Shown here in pieces: positions 44,535 through 52,813 of a DNA stretch of 64,000 bases. How positions within the stretch are numbered: the stretch's first letter is position 1; each line of letters starts with the position of its first letter. Source of the DNA: Amycolatopsis camponoti (GTDB lineage Bacteria > Actinomycetota > Actinomycetes > Mycobacteriales > Pseudonocardiaceae). The notes under the pieces were generated by a model. The model searched no databases. It was given only the letters and a program-made list of their open reading frames with translations, and was not told the origin of the DNA. Made by a program: the position numbers and the translations under genes. The stretch is from NCBI RefSeq assembly GCF_902497555.1, contig NZ_CABVGP010000001.1, positions 3,142,501 to 3,206,500 on the forward strand, written 5' to 3'.

Positions 44535-44975
44535 GGCCGGCCGGCCGACCTTGGTCTCGCACCGGACGAGCGGCGCGGCCTCGGTGCCGGACGCGACGCA
44601 GTCGACGCCCTTGCCCGCTTCGGGCACCGGGTAGGCGAAGACCGTCGGTGCGTCGCTGTCGCGGCCGACGGAGAACTTGACGACCGCCGGCGTCCAGGTT
44701 CCGGTGCCGTGCAAAGTCTTCGAGTAGTACACGGTGTGCGGGCCGATGGTGGTGCTCATGCCTTCGCCGTCGTCGTTCAGCTCGTGCACGTTCAGCACGT
44801 AGTCCGCGGCGGTGTACTTGCCTTCGTTCTCGTGCCCGGCTTCGGCCGGCGTCGCGCTGGTGACCTCCGGCGCGACGGGGTCGGCGGCGGTGGCCATGAC
44901 CGTGGCCCCGATCGCCACCACCGCCGCCCCGGCCGCGACGGCGATGACCCCGGCTCGTCTGCTGCGCACCCTCAT
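44523..44975 (-). CDS. secreted small protein of unknown function
   Basis: 150 aa; ATG 44975 preceded by GAGGAGAC. The N-terminus RVRSRRAGVIAVAAGAAVVAIGATVMATA is a signal peptide or anchor; a second hydrophobic segment is lacking. The mature part (YTAADYVLNVHELNDDGEGM, HTVYYSKTLHGTGTWTPAVVKFSVGR) is beta-like, with a pair of Cys near the end (VDCVASG, VRCETK). No known family recognised. Confidence 0.75.
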   Translation of the reverse strand: MRVRSRRAGVIAVAAGAAVVAIGATVMATAADPVAPEVTSATPAEAGHENEGKYTAADYVLNVHELNDDGEGMSTTIGPHTVYYSKTLHGTGTWTPAVVKFSVGRDSDAPTVFAYPVPEAGKGVDCVASGTEAAPLVRCETKVGRPASPA

Positions 44976-45045
44976 GGCGTCTCCTCGCTCCCGCTTGACG
45001 ATCAAGCTAGGGGAGCGGGGCAGGTGGCCACCTCGGCCGAAGGTA

Positions 45046-45079
45046 CCCCGGACCTCGGCCGAAAGGACGAGGTCCGGGG
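45046..45079 (-). terminator. terminator hairpin downstream of the DHFR-like gene
   Basis: Perfect 12-bp inverted repeat CCCCGGACCTCG-n10-CGAGGTCCGGGG, starting eight bases after the stop of the minus-strand reductase gene. Strong stem with no T-tract. Confidence 0.8.
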
Positions 45080-45086
45080 GCGGGGG

Positions 45087-45650
45087 TCACGCTGTCGCGT
45101 ACGTCAGCAGGGCGAGGGAGCCGCCGACCGCGCGGGTGCCGACCAGGCGCAGGGGCTTGACGCCGCTCGTCCCGGGGAAGAGCCGCCCGCCCGCGCCGGC
45201 CACGACCGGGTAGGTCATCAGCCGCAGCTCGTCGGCGAGGTCGCGCTCGATCAGGTCGTGCACGAGCCGCCCGCTGCCGTAGACGACGATCTCCCCGCTC
45301 ACCTCTTCCTTCAGCTTCGCGACCTCCTCGATCCCCAGCACTTTCGTCGTGCCCCAGTCGTCGCCGACAGCGCCGGAGGAGACGACGTACTTCGGCAGAT
45401 CCCGCAGCCGGTCCGCCCATTCGCCGGTGCGCGACACCCAGCCGCGCCTGATGAAGTACTCGTAGGTCCGCCGTCCCATCAGGAGGGCTTCGGCCCCCAG
45501 CGCTTCCTCGTATTCGACCTCGGCCCACGCCACGCGGTCCTGGTCGCCGATCCAGGTGAACCAGCTGCCGCGGCCGGTGCCCTCGTCGCCGGTCGGGTCC
45601 TGGACGACTCCGTCGAGCGTGACGTTCTCGCTGATGATGATTTTTCCCAT
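45087..45650 (-). CDS. DHFR/RibD C-terminal-family reductase
   Basis: 187 aa. Start KIIISENVTLDGVVQDP, then WAEVEYEEALGAEALLMGRRTYEYF, KYVVSSGAV, IVVYGSGRLVHDLIERDLADELRLMTYPVVAGAGGRLFP: the RibD C-terminal/dihydrofolate-reductase-like family common in actinobacteria. NADPH-binding fold; the actual substrate is unknown and most members are not true DHFR. It is divergent from the ECF sigma gene with about 94 bp between starts. Confidence 0.9.
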   Translation of the reverse strand: MGKIIISENVTLDGVVQDPTGDEGTGRGSWFTWIGDQDRVAWAEVEYEEALGAEALLMGRRTYEYFIRRGWVSRTGEWADRLRDLPKYVVSSGAVGDDWGTTKVLGIEEVAKLKEEVSGEIVVYGSGRLVHDLIERDLADELRLMTYPVVAGAGGRLFPGTSGVKPLRLVGTRAVGGSLALLTYATA

Positions 45651-45744
45651 GCCGGTTCCGACGCCGCGGCACCCGGAAAAGGGGCGGCGCCCCCTTCACG
45701 TCCCCGACGGCGTCCGTACAGAATCACGACGGGAAGGGACGCGG

Positions 45745-46725
45745 ATGGGAACGGAACTGATCGGCCGGGCGCGGGCCGGTGACGGCGAGGCGTTCCGGGC
45801 GCTGACCGAGCCGCACCGCCGTGAGCTGCAGGTGCACTGCTACCGGATGCTCGGCTCGTTCCAGGACGCCGAAGACGCGCTGCAGGACACGCTGCTGTCC
45901 GCGTGGCGCGGGCTCGACGGCTTCGACGGACGCGCCTCGATCCGCACCTGGCTGTACCGGATCGCCACCAACCGGTGCCTCAGCGCGTTGCGCTCGGCCG
46001 CCCGGCGCCCGGCGAAAGCGTGGGACATCCCCGGCGTCGAACCGCCCGAGCCGACCCGGCTCGGCGAGGTCGTCTGGCTCGAGCCGTTTCCCGACGCGCT
46101 CCTTCCCGAGGCGGCCGGCCCGGAGGCGCGTTACGAGCGGAGCGAGTCCGTCTCGCTGGCGTTCGTGACGGCCCTGCAGACCCTGCCACCCCGGCAGCTG
46201 GCCGTGCTCGTCCTGCGCGACGTCCTCGGGTTTCCCGCGAGCGAGGTCGCCGGGATGCTGGACACGACGGCCGACTCGGTCAAGAGCGCCCTCAAGCGGG
46301 CTCGCGCCGGCCTGCGGCGCCGGGAGCCGGGCGCACCGCCGCCCGCGCCGGGGTCCCCCGAGGAGAACGCGATCGTGGCGAACTTCGTGCGCGCGTGGGA
46401 GAGCGCCGACATCGACGCGCTGGTGGCCCTGCTGACCGACGACGTCTTCATGGCGATGCCGCCGCTGCCGCTCGAATACGAGGGCCGGGACGTCACGGCC
46501 CGCTTCTGCGCCGGCCTGTTCGGCGCGGGCCGCCGCTTCACCCTCGTCCCGACGCGCGCCAACGGCCAGCCGGCGTTCGGCGCCTACCTGTGCGGCGCTT
46601 CGGGGATCCGGCACGGCACCGGGTTGTACGTCCTCGAGCTGGCCGGCGACCGGATCCGGGCGATGACGCGCTTCGAGAACAGCGTGCTCCCGGCGTTCGG
46701 CCTGCCGCGCTCGCTGCCGGAATGA
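45745..46725 (+). CDS. ECF sigma factor with C-terminal SnoaL-like domain (SigX5/TIGR02960-type)
   Basis: 326 aa; ATG 45745 with GGAAGGGAC upstream. Sigma2 (LTEPHRRELQVHCYRMLGSFQDAEDALQDTLLSAWRGL) and sigma4 (LQTLPPRQLAVLVLRDVLGFPASEVAGMLDTTADSVKSALKRAR) are complete, separated by VVWLEPFPDALL, typical of this subgroup. Residues about 205-320 are an NTF2/SnoaL-like domain that in related factors tunes activity in place of an anti-sigma. No anti-sigma gene is adjacent, as expected for this group. Confidence 0.92.
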   Translation: MGTELIGRARAGDGEAFRALTEPHRRELQVHCYRMLGSFQDAEDALQDTLLSAWRGLDGFDGRASIRTWLYRIATNRCLSALRSAARRPAKAWDIPGVEPPEPTRLGEVVWLEPFPDALLPEAAGPEARYERSESVSLAFVTALQTLPPRQLAVLVLRDVLGFPASEVAGMLDTTADSVKSALKRARAGLRRREPGAPPPAPGSPEENAIVANFVRAWESADIDALVALLTDDVFMAMPPLPLEYEGRDVTARFCAGLFGAGRRFTLVPTRANGQPAFGAYLCGASGIRHGTGLYVLELAGDRIRAMTRFENSVLPAFGLPRSLPE

Positions 46726-47111
46726 CCGCGGACGCCGGTGCCGCGGCGAATGGGTGAAAGTGACCTGCCGATCACGCAGAGATACAACCGTGATCGGGGG
46801 CTCTTGACGGCATAAGCGCATTTCAGGCGGGGCTGCCGAAAATCGGGAACACTGACGCCGTCTCCGTTGTGATCAATGGACGACGGTTTCCGTGGTGAAT
46901 TATTTTTGGTTACACCAACCGGCTTGCTTCACCCGATCGTGTAAAGGCGAGGGTGACCGTCCTGCGTTAAGTGATGATGGCTGTAGGGTCCCTCGCGGCA
47001 GGGCAGCCCGAACGGCTGATCGTCTTTACCGCCGCCGGTTTGCTCATGACTTCGACCGGAGTTACCGCGCCCGTCCCGGGTCGATCGGTGATTCCGAAGG
47101 AAAGAAGAGAA
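46726..47111. other. non-coding region upstream of the roadblock operon
   Basis: About 385 bp without a convincing gene. It contains the hairpin at 46768-46797 and an unusually AT-rich patch at 46895-46920 (gaattatttttggttacacc) that probably holds promoter or operator elements for the operon. An in-frame extension of the roadblock ORF reaches back to 46971, but it lacks a ribosome site and reads unlike a protein family start. Confidence 0.6.
46768..46797. terminator. inverted repeat after the ECF sigma gene
   Basis: CCGATCACG-n12-CGTGATCGG, a perfect 9-bp inverted repeat 43 bp after the sigma stop, followed by gggggctctt. Probably a terminator; an operator is possible because of the long spacing. 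Confidence 0.55.
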
Positions 47112-47480
47112 TTGGACTTCGACGCACTGGCCGCTGAGCTGCGAAATCTCCGGGAAAGCGTAGCGGGGGTGACCGGCACGGTGCTCGCCGCGGTCGACGG
47201 GATACCGATCATCGCCGACGCGGACGACTACCTCGATCCGGCGAAGATCTCCGCGCTCGCCGCCGCCGATCTCGGGATCGCGCGCCAGGCCGCCGAAATG
47301 ACGGGCAAGGGCACGCTCAGCCAGACCGTCGTGTTCGGCAGCGACGGCTACATGGCCGTCTACGCCGTGGGGCGGCTGGCGCTGATGGTCGTCCTGGGGG
47401 ACAAGGGCCTGAACGTCGGGCGCCTGCTCTTCGAGTCCCGGCCCGTCATCGAGCGGATCGGCACGATTCTGGCCGCGTAG
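47112..47480 (+). CDS. roadblock/LC7-domain protein
   Basis: 122 aa from TTG 47112, chosen because AAGGAAAGAAG (47097-47107) lies just before it; GTG 47088 lacks such a site. Roadblock fold pattern: ELRNLRESVAGVTGTVLAAVDGIPIIADADD... ISALAAADLGIARQAAEMTGKG... GYMAVYAVGRLALMVVLGDKGLNVGRLLFESR. Such proteins regulate small Ras-like GTPases (MglB type); no GTPase gene follows here. First of three genes in the same direction. Confidence 0.88.
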   Translation: MDFDALAAELRNLRESVAGVTGTVLAAVDGIPIIADADDYLDPAKISALAAADLGIARQAAEMTGKGTLSQTVVFGSDGYMAVYAVGRLALMVVLGDKGLNVGRLLFESRPVIERIGTILAA

Positions 47481-47505
47481 CAGCAAGTTCAACGGAAGGA
47501 ACGGC

Positions 47506-47877
47506 ATGATGATGAACATCGACACCGCGCTCAAGGAAGCCATGTCGATCGCCGGCGCCGTCGGCGTCGCGCTGGTCGACTACGAAAGCGGGATGTCGCT
47601 CGGCACCAGCGGTGGTGGCGAGTGGCTCGACCTGGAGGTCGCCGCCGCCGGCAACACCGAGGTCGTGCGGGCGAAGCTGCGGGTGATGTCGTCGCTCGCG
47701 CTGAACGACAGCATCGAGGACATCCTGATCACGCTGCACCGCCAGTACCACCTGATCCGGTTGATCAACACCTCGCGCAACTCGCTGTTCCTGTACCTGG
47801 TGCTGGACCGGGAGCGGGCGAACCTCGCGCTGGCCCGGCACTACCTCAAACGCATCGAAGCCGACCTGCAGGTGTAA
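47506..47877 (+). CDS. second roadblock-like small protein
   Basis: 123 aa; three successive ATG codons after GGAAGGAAC, first taken. Helix-strand pattern IDTALKEAMSIAGAVGVALVDYESGMSLGTSG... LEVAAAGNTEVVRAKLRVMSSLAL... DILITLHRQYHLIRLINTSRNSLFLYLVLDRERANLALARHYL matches a minimal roadblock fold. It likely heterodimerises with the upstream product. No enzyme motif. Confidence 0.8.
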   Translation: MMMNIDTALKEAMSIAGAVGVALVDYESGMSLGTSGGGEWLDLEVAAAGNTEVVRAKLRVMSSLALNDSIEDILITLHRQYHLIRLINTSRNSLFLYLVLDRERANLALARHYLKRIEADLQV

Positions 47878-47897
47878 CCCCGGAGGAGGAGAGGGCG

Positions 47898-48566
47898 ATG
47901 ACCGGAGGCGGCTCCCGCGCCGCACTCGTCATCGGCACGACGTTGATGCACGACCTCGGCTCGTTGTTCCCGGTGGCGATGAACCTCGCCGGCGACGAAC
48001 TCGCGTTCACCTTCGTGTCGTCCTGCCCTTCGCCCGATGCCGTCGAGGAGTGGGTGCGGCTGCGGTCGGGTGCCGTCGTGGCCGACCGTGTGCTGCGCTT
48101 CTCCGTCGACGCGGACGGCAGGCGGATCCGCGTCGAGCTCGCCGGGACGCCGGTCCGGGCCGTGGTCGTGCTCGCGGCCGACGTCACGGCGGCGGCGGTG
48201 AACGCCCCGCGCCTCGGGCGCTGGCAGGACCAGATGCCCTGCACGCTGAAGGTCGCGCTGGACGAGCTCGCCCGCGTGCTTTCGCGCTCCCACCACCGGG
48301 CCGGCGGCGCCGAGCCGCTGATCGACCTGGACCTCGCGTACCGGCCGGACCGCGACTACGAGGTCCGGCTGTCCGGGGCGCACGAACGGGTGCGCCCGTT
48401 CATCGCGCCGGTCCGCCCGGTGCTCGCGATGCGCTGGCGGTCGACGACCTCGGCGCAGCGCAAGGCGATCCTCGACGAGCTCCCGGACGGCGCGCCCGCC
48501 CGCGGCTGGCTCCGCCGCCGGCGCACCGTCCGGATCATGGGGCTGGAGATGGAAGTCTCGTCCTGA
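47898..48566 (+). CDS. unknown protein of the roadblock operon
   Basis: 222 aa with GGAGGAGGAGAGGGCG ahead of ATG 47898, 20 bp after the roadblock-like gene. Beta-rich N-terminal half (VELAGTPVRAVVVLAADVTAAAV), Arg-rich end (RGWLRRRRTVRIMGLEMEVSS). No signal peptide, no known domain seen. Co-transcription suggests a partner or effector of the two roadblock proteins. Confidence 0.75.
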   Translation: MTGGGSRAALVIGTTLMHDLGSLFPVAMNLAGDELAFTFVSSCPSPDAVEEWVRLRSGAVVADRVLRFSVDADGRRIRVELAGTPVRAVVVLAADVTAAAVNAPRLGRWQDQMPCTLKVALDELARVLSRSHHRAGGAEPLIDLDLAYRPDRDYEVRLSGAHERVRPFIAPVRPVLAMRWRSTTSAQRKAILDELPDGAPARGWLRRRRTVRIMGLEMEVSS

Positions 48567-48867
48567 CCCCGCCGGTGCGCCCGTCCCGAGAGCGGTGCTG
48601 TCGAGGCGCAGACCTTCGGCGAGTGGGGACCTTCGGCCCGCGCCGCGTCCGCCGCGCGGGCCGGAGGTCCCGGCCGATAGGGCCGAAAGGCGCCTTCCGG
48701 TGCCGGCCGCGGATCCGTACCGTCGAGTCCCGATGCGACCCGGCCGGAGGTGGCCGGTGCCCGTCCCGGCGCGACGCGGCCCCCGGGGACCGTGTTCGTC
48801 CCGATGTGCCACCACGCGGTGACCGGCTCCGGTCCCGGCGTGCCACCTCCCGCCGCGGCCGCCGTGC
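48567..48867. other. intergenic region with DosR-like boxes
   Basis: About 300 bp without a gene I can support. GGGACCTTCGGCCC (48626-48639) and, inverted, GGCGCCTTTCGGCCC (about 48679-48693) resemble DevR/DosR binding sites (GGGAC-TT-n-GGCCC-like palindromes). Neither is next to a recognisable hypoxia gene. Confidence 0.4.
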
Positions 48868-49347
48868 GTGCCGACACGATGGAGGATGATCCCGCTGCTG
48901 ACCGGTATCGACCGTGACCACCACCTGCGGAACGGCCTGATCGGCTACCTGGCGGCGGTGGGTGCCGCGGTCGACGTGGGGGAAGAGTCCTGCACCGTGG
49001 ATCCCGGCGACCCCGCTTCGGCGTACGTCGCCCTCGATGTGCGGTTGCGCCGGCATCCCGGCCGCGACATGGCGCTGGTGTGGGACGAGCGCCACGGCTG
49101 GGCGTTCGCGATGGAGACGCATTCCGGCGAGGACCTGCTGGTGCTCTCCTACCTGGGCGACGAGCTCGTGCCCGCGCCGTCCCGCGTCCGCGCTTTCGTG
49201 ACGGCGGTCCGGTCCGCGGGCGGCGCGTCCGGCGAGCCCGTTCCGCCGGACCTGAGCGGAGACCGCGGGGATCTGCTCGCCCTGCTCGGCCGCCATCGTC
49301 GCGTCCGGTGGGCGGCGACGGTCCCGTTCCGGCCCCACGCCTGGTGA
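48868..49347 (+). CDS. DUF6292-family protein
   Basis: 159 aa from GTG 48868, or 153 aa from ATG 48886 (a GGAGG directly abuts that ATG, too close to serve it). The core PLLTGIDRDHHLRNGLIGYL, PASAYVALDVRLRRHPGRD, ALVWDERHGWAFAMETHSGEDLLVLSYLG is characteristic of the actinobacterial DUF6292 family. Function unknown; soluble, no signal peptide. Confidence 0.85.
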   Translation: MPTRWRMIPLLTGIDRDHHLRNGLIGYLAAVGAAVDVGEESCTVDPGDPASAYVALDVRLRRHPGRDMALVWDERHGWAFAMETHSGEDLLVLSYLGDELVPAPSRVRAFVTAVRSAGGASGEPVPPDLSGDRGDLLALLGRHRRVRWAATVPFRPHAW

Positions 49348-49706
49348 AACAATTCCGTCCTGGCCACCGGGGCGGCGGGAATTGTTCTTCGAACACGTGG
49401 ACACAATGGTTTCCGATCCGTTTCCGGGTAACCCGCGGACAGTAGTGTCCTGGCCCGGTCCCGGTGAGACACATCTGGCCGTCAACCTGCTGTGTCACGG
49501 CGGTTTCGCGCTCCGGAGCCGTCGATCCGGCGGTGCCGGGCGGGTGCCGCGAGCGGAGTGCGTCAATTACTCCGAACGGGTGCAATCAATTCGGTGAGTA
49601 ATAGCCGGATCGGGCGCGGTCGAGTACGCTACCGGCGTTCTGCGGGAATTCCGGGGAAAAACACGATCATCGCGACGAGCGATCGACGACGGCTTCAGGA
49701 GGCTTC
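49348..49706. other. non-coding region upstream of the MEDS sensor
   Basis: About 360 bp with lower GC than the neighbourhood. It holds a SigF-like GTTT-N13-GGGTAA (49409-49431) and AT-richer tracts near 49560-49620. I see no supported gene. Confidence 0.5.
49409..49431 (+). promoter_or_regulatory. candidate SigF/SigB-type promoter
   Basis: GTTT-N13-GGGTAA, fitting the SigB/SigF consensus at the short end of the spacer range. It would give a leader of about 265 nt for the MEDS protein at 49707, which is long, so support is moderate. Confidence 0.45.
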
Positions 49707-50672
49707 GTGCACAGGACGACTCCGGCCGCCGGATCCGCGCCGGAAGGTGCGCCGGAGGCCGGCTTCCGGCACCAGGGGTGCCTCTACGGCAGCGACGCCG
49801 AGTTCCTCGCGATGGCCGTCCCGTTCGCGCAGGAGGGGTTGCGCCGGGGTGAGCCGGTGCTGGTCACCACGACCGCGGCCAACCTCGGGCTGCTGCAGGC
49901 CGCGGTGGGCGCCGACACCGACCGGATCGCGTTCGCCGAATCGGCCTACATCGGCCGCCGGCCGGCGAAGCTGGCCGACGCCCTGCACCGCTACTGGAAC
50001 CGGCACCGCGCCACCGCGCCGACCGGTGCCGTCCGCGTTCTCGCCGAGCCCGCCCGGGCGGGCAGCCCCGGCGAGGAAGCGGCGTGGCAGCGCGCCGAAG
50101 CGGAGTTCAACGTGTCCCTGGCGGGCACCCACATCTGGATGATCTGCCCGTACGACACCCGGACCCTCGACGCCGGCGCGGTCGAGCACGCCCGGCGTGC
50201 CCACCCGGAATGCGTCGTGGACGGGGAGATCCGGCCGTCCGGCGAGTTCACCGCACCCGGGGAAGCCGGCGGATCCGGCGAGCCCGCACCGCCGGGCTCC
50301 GCGGCCGACCTCTTCCGCTTCGAGGGCGATCTGGTCGCCGTCCGGCGGCACGTGCTCGAGCGGGCGAGCGCCCTGCTCCGATCCGAGAACACGGTGACGC
50401 TGTTCGGTGTCGCCGTCGGCGAGGCGATCGCGTACCTGCTCGAGCACGGCATCGACCGGGCGGCCGTCTGGGTGCGGCCGGCGGCCGGCCGGGTGGTGTG
50501 CACGCTGCACAGCGACCGGCCGGTCGACGGCCCGGCGTTCTACGGCCTCCGCCCCGCCGGCACCGGGTTGTGGATGAGCGACCGCATCTGCGAATGGCTC
50601 GATGTCAGCTCCGACGCCGCGGGCTGCACCATCGAGCTGGCGATGACCGCCGGGAGCCAGGACGGCGCCTAG
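49707..50672 (+). CDS. MEDS-domain sensor with degenerate HATPase domain
   Basis: 321 aa from GTG 49707. The N-terminal MEDS/DcmR-type sensory domain (FRHQGCLYGSDAEFLAMAVPFAQEGLRRGEPVLV... WMICPYDTRTLDAGAVEHARRAHPE) is intact. The C-terminal RsbW-like ATPase domain is decayed: the N-box reads VGEAIAYLLEHGI, lacking the ATP/Mg-binding Asn, and the D-x-G-x-G loop is replaced by HSDRPVDG, although GTGLWMSDRICEWL remains. Compare the intact paralogue at 62216. Probably a non-catalytic regulator. Its TAG stop shares bases with the stop of the convergent gene (CTAG). Confidence 0.85.
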   Translation: MHRTTPAAGSAPEGAPEAGFRHQGCLYGSDAEFLAMAVPFAQEGLRRGEPVLVTTTAANLGLLQAAVGADTDRIAFAESAYIGRRPAKLADALHRYWNRHRATAPTGAVRVLAEPARAGSPGEEAAWQRAEAEFNVSLAGTHIWMICPYDTRTLDAGAVEHARRAHPECVVDGEIRPSGEFTAPGEAGGSGEPAPPGSAADLFRFEGDLVAVRRHVLERASALLRSENTVTLFGVAVGEAIAYLLEHGIDRAAVWVRPAAGRVVCTLHSDRPVDGPAFYGLRPAGTGLWMSDRICEWLDVSSDAAGCTIELAMTAGSQDGA

Positions 50673-51187
50673 GACACTTCTGTCCCGCGCCGCAGCCGGA
50701 CGTCGCCGAAGCGGTCCTCGATCCGGCGCAGGTCGCGCAGGCGGGGCTCGGTCTGGCCGCCGAGCCAGCGGGTCAGCGTCTTGGCGGACACGTCCAGCTG
50801 CTCGGCCGCGGTCTCCTTGGAGATCCCCCGGCTGCGCAGCGCCTCGGCCAGCCAGTCGGCGAAACTGGCGGCCGGTTCCGGTCGCGCGGCCGCGGGGGCG
50901 TCCGGCCGGACGTGGGAAGGGAGCACGTCGAACTCGACGCGTCCGGGGTATTTCCGGCAGGAGACCTCCAGCACCCCGGAAGGTCCGGCGGCGGTCAGCA
51001 GGGCACGGAGGATCGTGTTGCCGATTTCGCGGTCTTCCGCGTCGGCGAGCGGCGCGTCCCCGAGGCAGTGCTGGACGAATTCCCGGATCCGGGGAACCGC
51101 GGACGGGCGAGCCGGAAAGATCTTCGTGACGATTTCGACCGCCACGACTTCGATCGACTTCCCCTGCGACCGGCCGGCCGATTCCAT
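50669..51187 (-). CDS. protein with C-terminal XRE-type HTH
   Basis: 172 aa from ATG 51187; a TTG nine bases upstream (51196) has the better-placed GGAAGGGAC and may be the true start. Residues about 110-165 form a helix-turn-helix: FADWLAEALRSRGISKETAAEQLDVSAKTLTRWLGG. The N-terminal 90 residues (VPRIREFVQHCLGDAPLADAEDREIGNTILRALLTAAG... VEFDVLP) vaguely resemble an anti-sigma ATPase start but lack ATP motifs. Divergent from the hydrogenase small subunit, 169 bp away, so it may control it. Confidence 0.75.
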   Translation of the reverse strand: MESAGRSQGKSIEVVAVEIVTKIFPARPSAVPRIREFVQHCLGDAPLADAEDREIGNTILRALLTAAGPSGVLEVSCRKYPGRVEFDVLPSHVRPDAPAAARPEPAASFADWLAEALRSRGISKETAAEQLDVSAKTLTRWLGGQTEPRLRDLRRIEDRFGDVRLRRGTEVS

Positions 51188-51356
51188 TTCGATCAATGTC
51201 CCTTCCGACGACGTGTCCAGTGTAGTCGCGGAAACGCGCGGCGCGAACGTCCGGTTTTGTCCCGCCCGGGCGATCAGGAGTGTCCGGCGCTCTTGCCGCA
51301 CCTGTCCGACGGGACTACGGTGGCGTCTTCTCGCGTGCGCGGCGAAGGGGTCAACG

Positions 51357-52358
51357 ATGGTCAGCGCCACGGAGGCGGGCTCCGGAAATACACCACCGAC
51401 CGTTCATATCCTGTGGATGAATGGCGGACTGAGCTGCGACGGCGAATCGGTGGCGCTCACCGCGGCCACCCAGCCCAGTATCGAAGAGATCGTTCTCGGC
51501 GGGCTTCCCGGCCTCCCGGAGATCGCCATGCACTGGCCGTTCCTCGATTTCCAGAGCGGGCCCGACGGCGGCCGGGACAGTTTCATCGAATGGTGGCACC
51601 GCGCGGCCCGCGGGGAGCTCGACCCGTTCATCCTGATCGTCGAGGGGTCGATCGCCGACGAGACCACCAAGACCGAAGGCTTCTGGAGCGGCTTCGGCAC
51701 CGACCCCGAGACCGGCCAGCCCGTGACGGCGAGCGAATGGCTCGACCGGCTGGCTCCCCGGGCGATGGCGATCCTGGCGGTCGGCACCTGCGCCAGCTAC
51801 GGCGGAGTGCACGCCATGGCGGGCAACCCGACCGGCGCGATGGGGGTGCCCGAGTACCTCGGCCGGGACTGGCGGTCGCGGGCCGGGCTGCCGATCGTGT
51901 GCGTGCCGGGTTGCCCGGTCCAGCCGGACAACATGTCCGAGACCATCCTGCACCTGCTCTTCCAGGCGTCCGGGAGCGCGCCGGAGATCGACGTCGACGA
52001 AGCGCTGCGGCCGAAGTGGCTGTTCGGCAACACCGTCCACGAAGGCTGCGACCGGGCCGGCTACTACGAGCAGGACGAGTTCGCCGACCGCCACGACTCT
52101 CCGCGCTGCCTGGTGAAGCTGGGGTGCTGGGGCCAGGTGGTCCGGTGCAACGTGCCCAAGCGCGGCTGGATCAACGGCGTCGGCGGCTGCCCGAACGTCG
52201 GCGGCATCTGCATCGGCTGCACCATGCCCGGGTTCCCCGACAAGTTCATGCCGTTCATGGAGGACCCGGCCGACGCCGGAGTGCCGACGGCGACGAGCAG
52301 CGTGGCCGGGTCGGCGATCCGCATCCTGCGCGAGATCCGGACGGCGGGGGACCGGTGA
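51357..52358 (+). CDS. [NiFe]-hydrogenase small subunit, group 1h type (HhyS-like)
   Basis: 333 aa; ATG with GAAGGGG upstream. No Tat signal. ILWMNGGLSCDGESVALTAATQPSIEEI is the group 1h/5 N-terminus, where an Asp next to Cys replaces one proximal-cluster ligand. Other ligands are present: GTCASYGG, VPGCPVQPDN, then HEGC, RCLVKLGCWG, RCNVP, GGCPNVGGICIGCTMPGFPD. In complete operons a large subunit (RVCGIC/DPCxxC) is encoded close by; here the next gene is NifU-like and the upstream gene is unrelated. The subunit itself looks intact, so it may be an orphan or pair with a distant gene. Confidence 0.93.
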   Translation: MVSATEAGSGNTPPTVHILWMNGGLSCDGESVALTAATQPSIEEIVLGGLPGLPEIAMHWPFLDFQSGPDGGRDSFIEWWHRAARGELDPFILIVEGSIADETTKTEGFWSGFGTDPETGQPVTASEWLDRLAPRAMAILAVGTCASYGGVHAMAGNPTGAMGVPEYLGRDWRSRAGLPIVCVPGCPVQPDNMSETILHLLFQASGSAPEIDVDEALRPKWLFGNTVHEGCDRAGYYEQDEFADRHDSPRCLVKLGCWGQVVRCNVPKRGWINGVGGCPNVGGICIGCTMPGFPDKFMPFMEDPADAGVPTATSSVAGSAIRILREIRTAGDR

Positions 52359-52813
52359 CACCCGCCGCCGGGGCCCGCCTCGGGACGCTGCTGGCCACCC
52401 TGCTCGCCGGGGAGCACCGGCGGCCCGCGGAGGAGCTCGTCCGGCAGCTGACCGACCTCTACGGCGACGGCCTGACCCGGGTCGTCGCCGCGCTGCGCGA
52501 GCACGCGCCGGACCTGCTCGACGCGATCGCCGCCGACGACGTCGTCACGGACCTGCTGGTGCTGCACGACCTGCACCCGTTCGGCGTGGCCGAGCGGGTC
52601 CGGCTCGCGCTGGAGCGGGTGGGCGGCGACGCCGGGTACCTGGGCCTCGACGGCGGCGTGGCGCGTGTGTGGCTCGGCGGCGGGTGTTCGGGTGTGCCCC
52701 AGTCAGTGGTGGAAGCCGCGGTCCGGGACGCCGCCCCGGAAGTCACCGGCGTCGAGTTCGTCACGGCGTTCTACCAGATCGGCGTGGGACCGCCCGCGGG
52801 ACGGGCCTCATGA
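52355..52813 (+). CDS. NifU-like protein of hydrogenase locus, second Cys lost
   Basis: 152 aa from GTGA overlap. Helical N-terminal half; the C-terminal NifU-like domain is YLGLDGGVARVWLGGGCSGVPQSVVEAAVRDAAPEVTGVEFV. Functional NifU domains have C-x-x-C (GxCxxCP); here the second Cys is Val (CSGVP), so cluster binding is doubtful. Such proteins accompany group 1h hydrogenases and are thought to serve Fe-S assembly. Confidence 0.85.
   Translation: MTPAAGARLGTLLATLLAGEHRRPAEELVRQLTDLYGDGLTRVVAALREHAPDLLDAIAADDVVTDLLVLHDLHPFGVAERVRLALERVGGDAGYLGLDGGVARVWLGGGCSGVPQSVVEAAVRDAAPEVTGVEFVTAFYQIGVGPPAGRAS

Noticed and set aside
46971..47111. Longer start for the first roadblock gene
   Set aside because: The extra residues do not fit the family, and the only well-placed ribosome site precedes TTG 47112.
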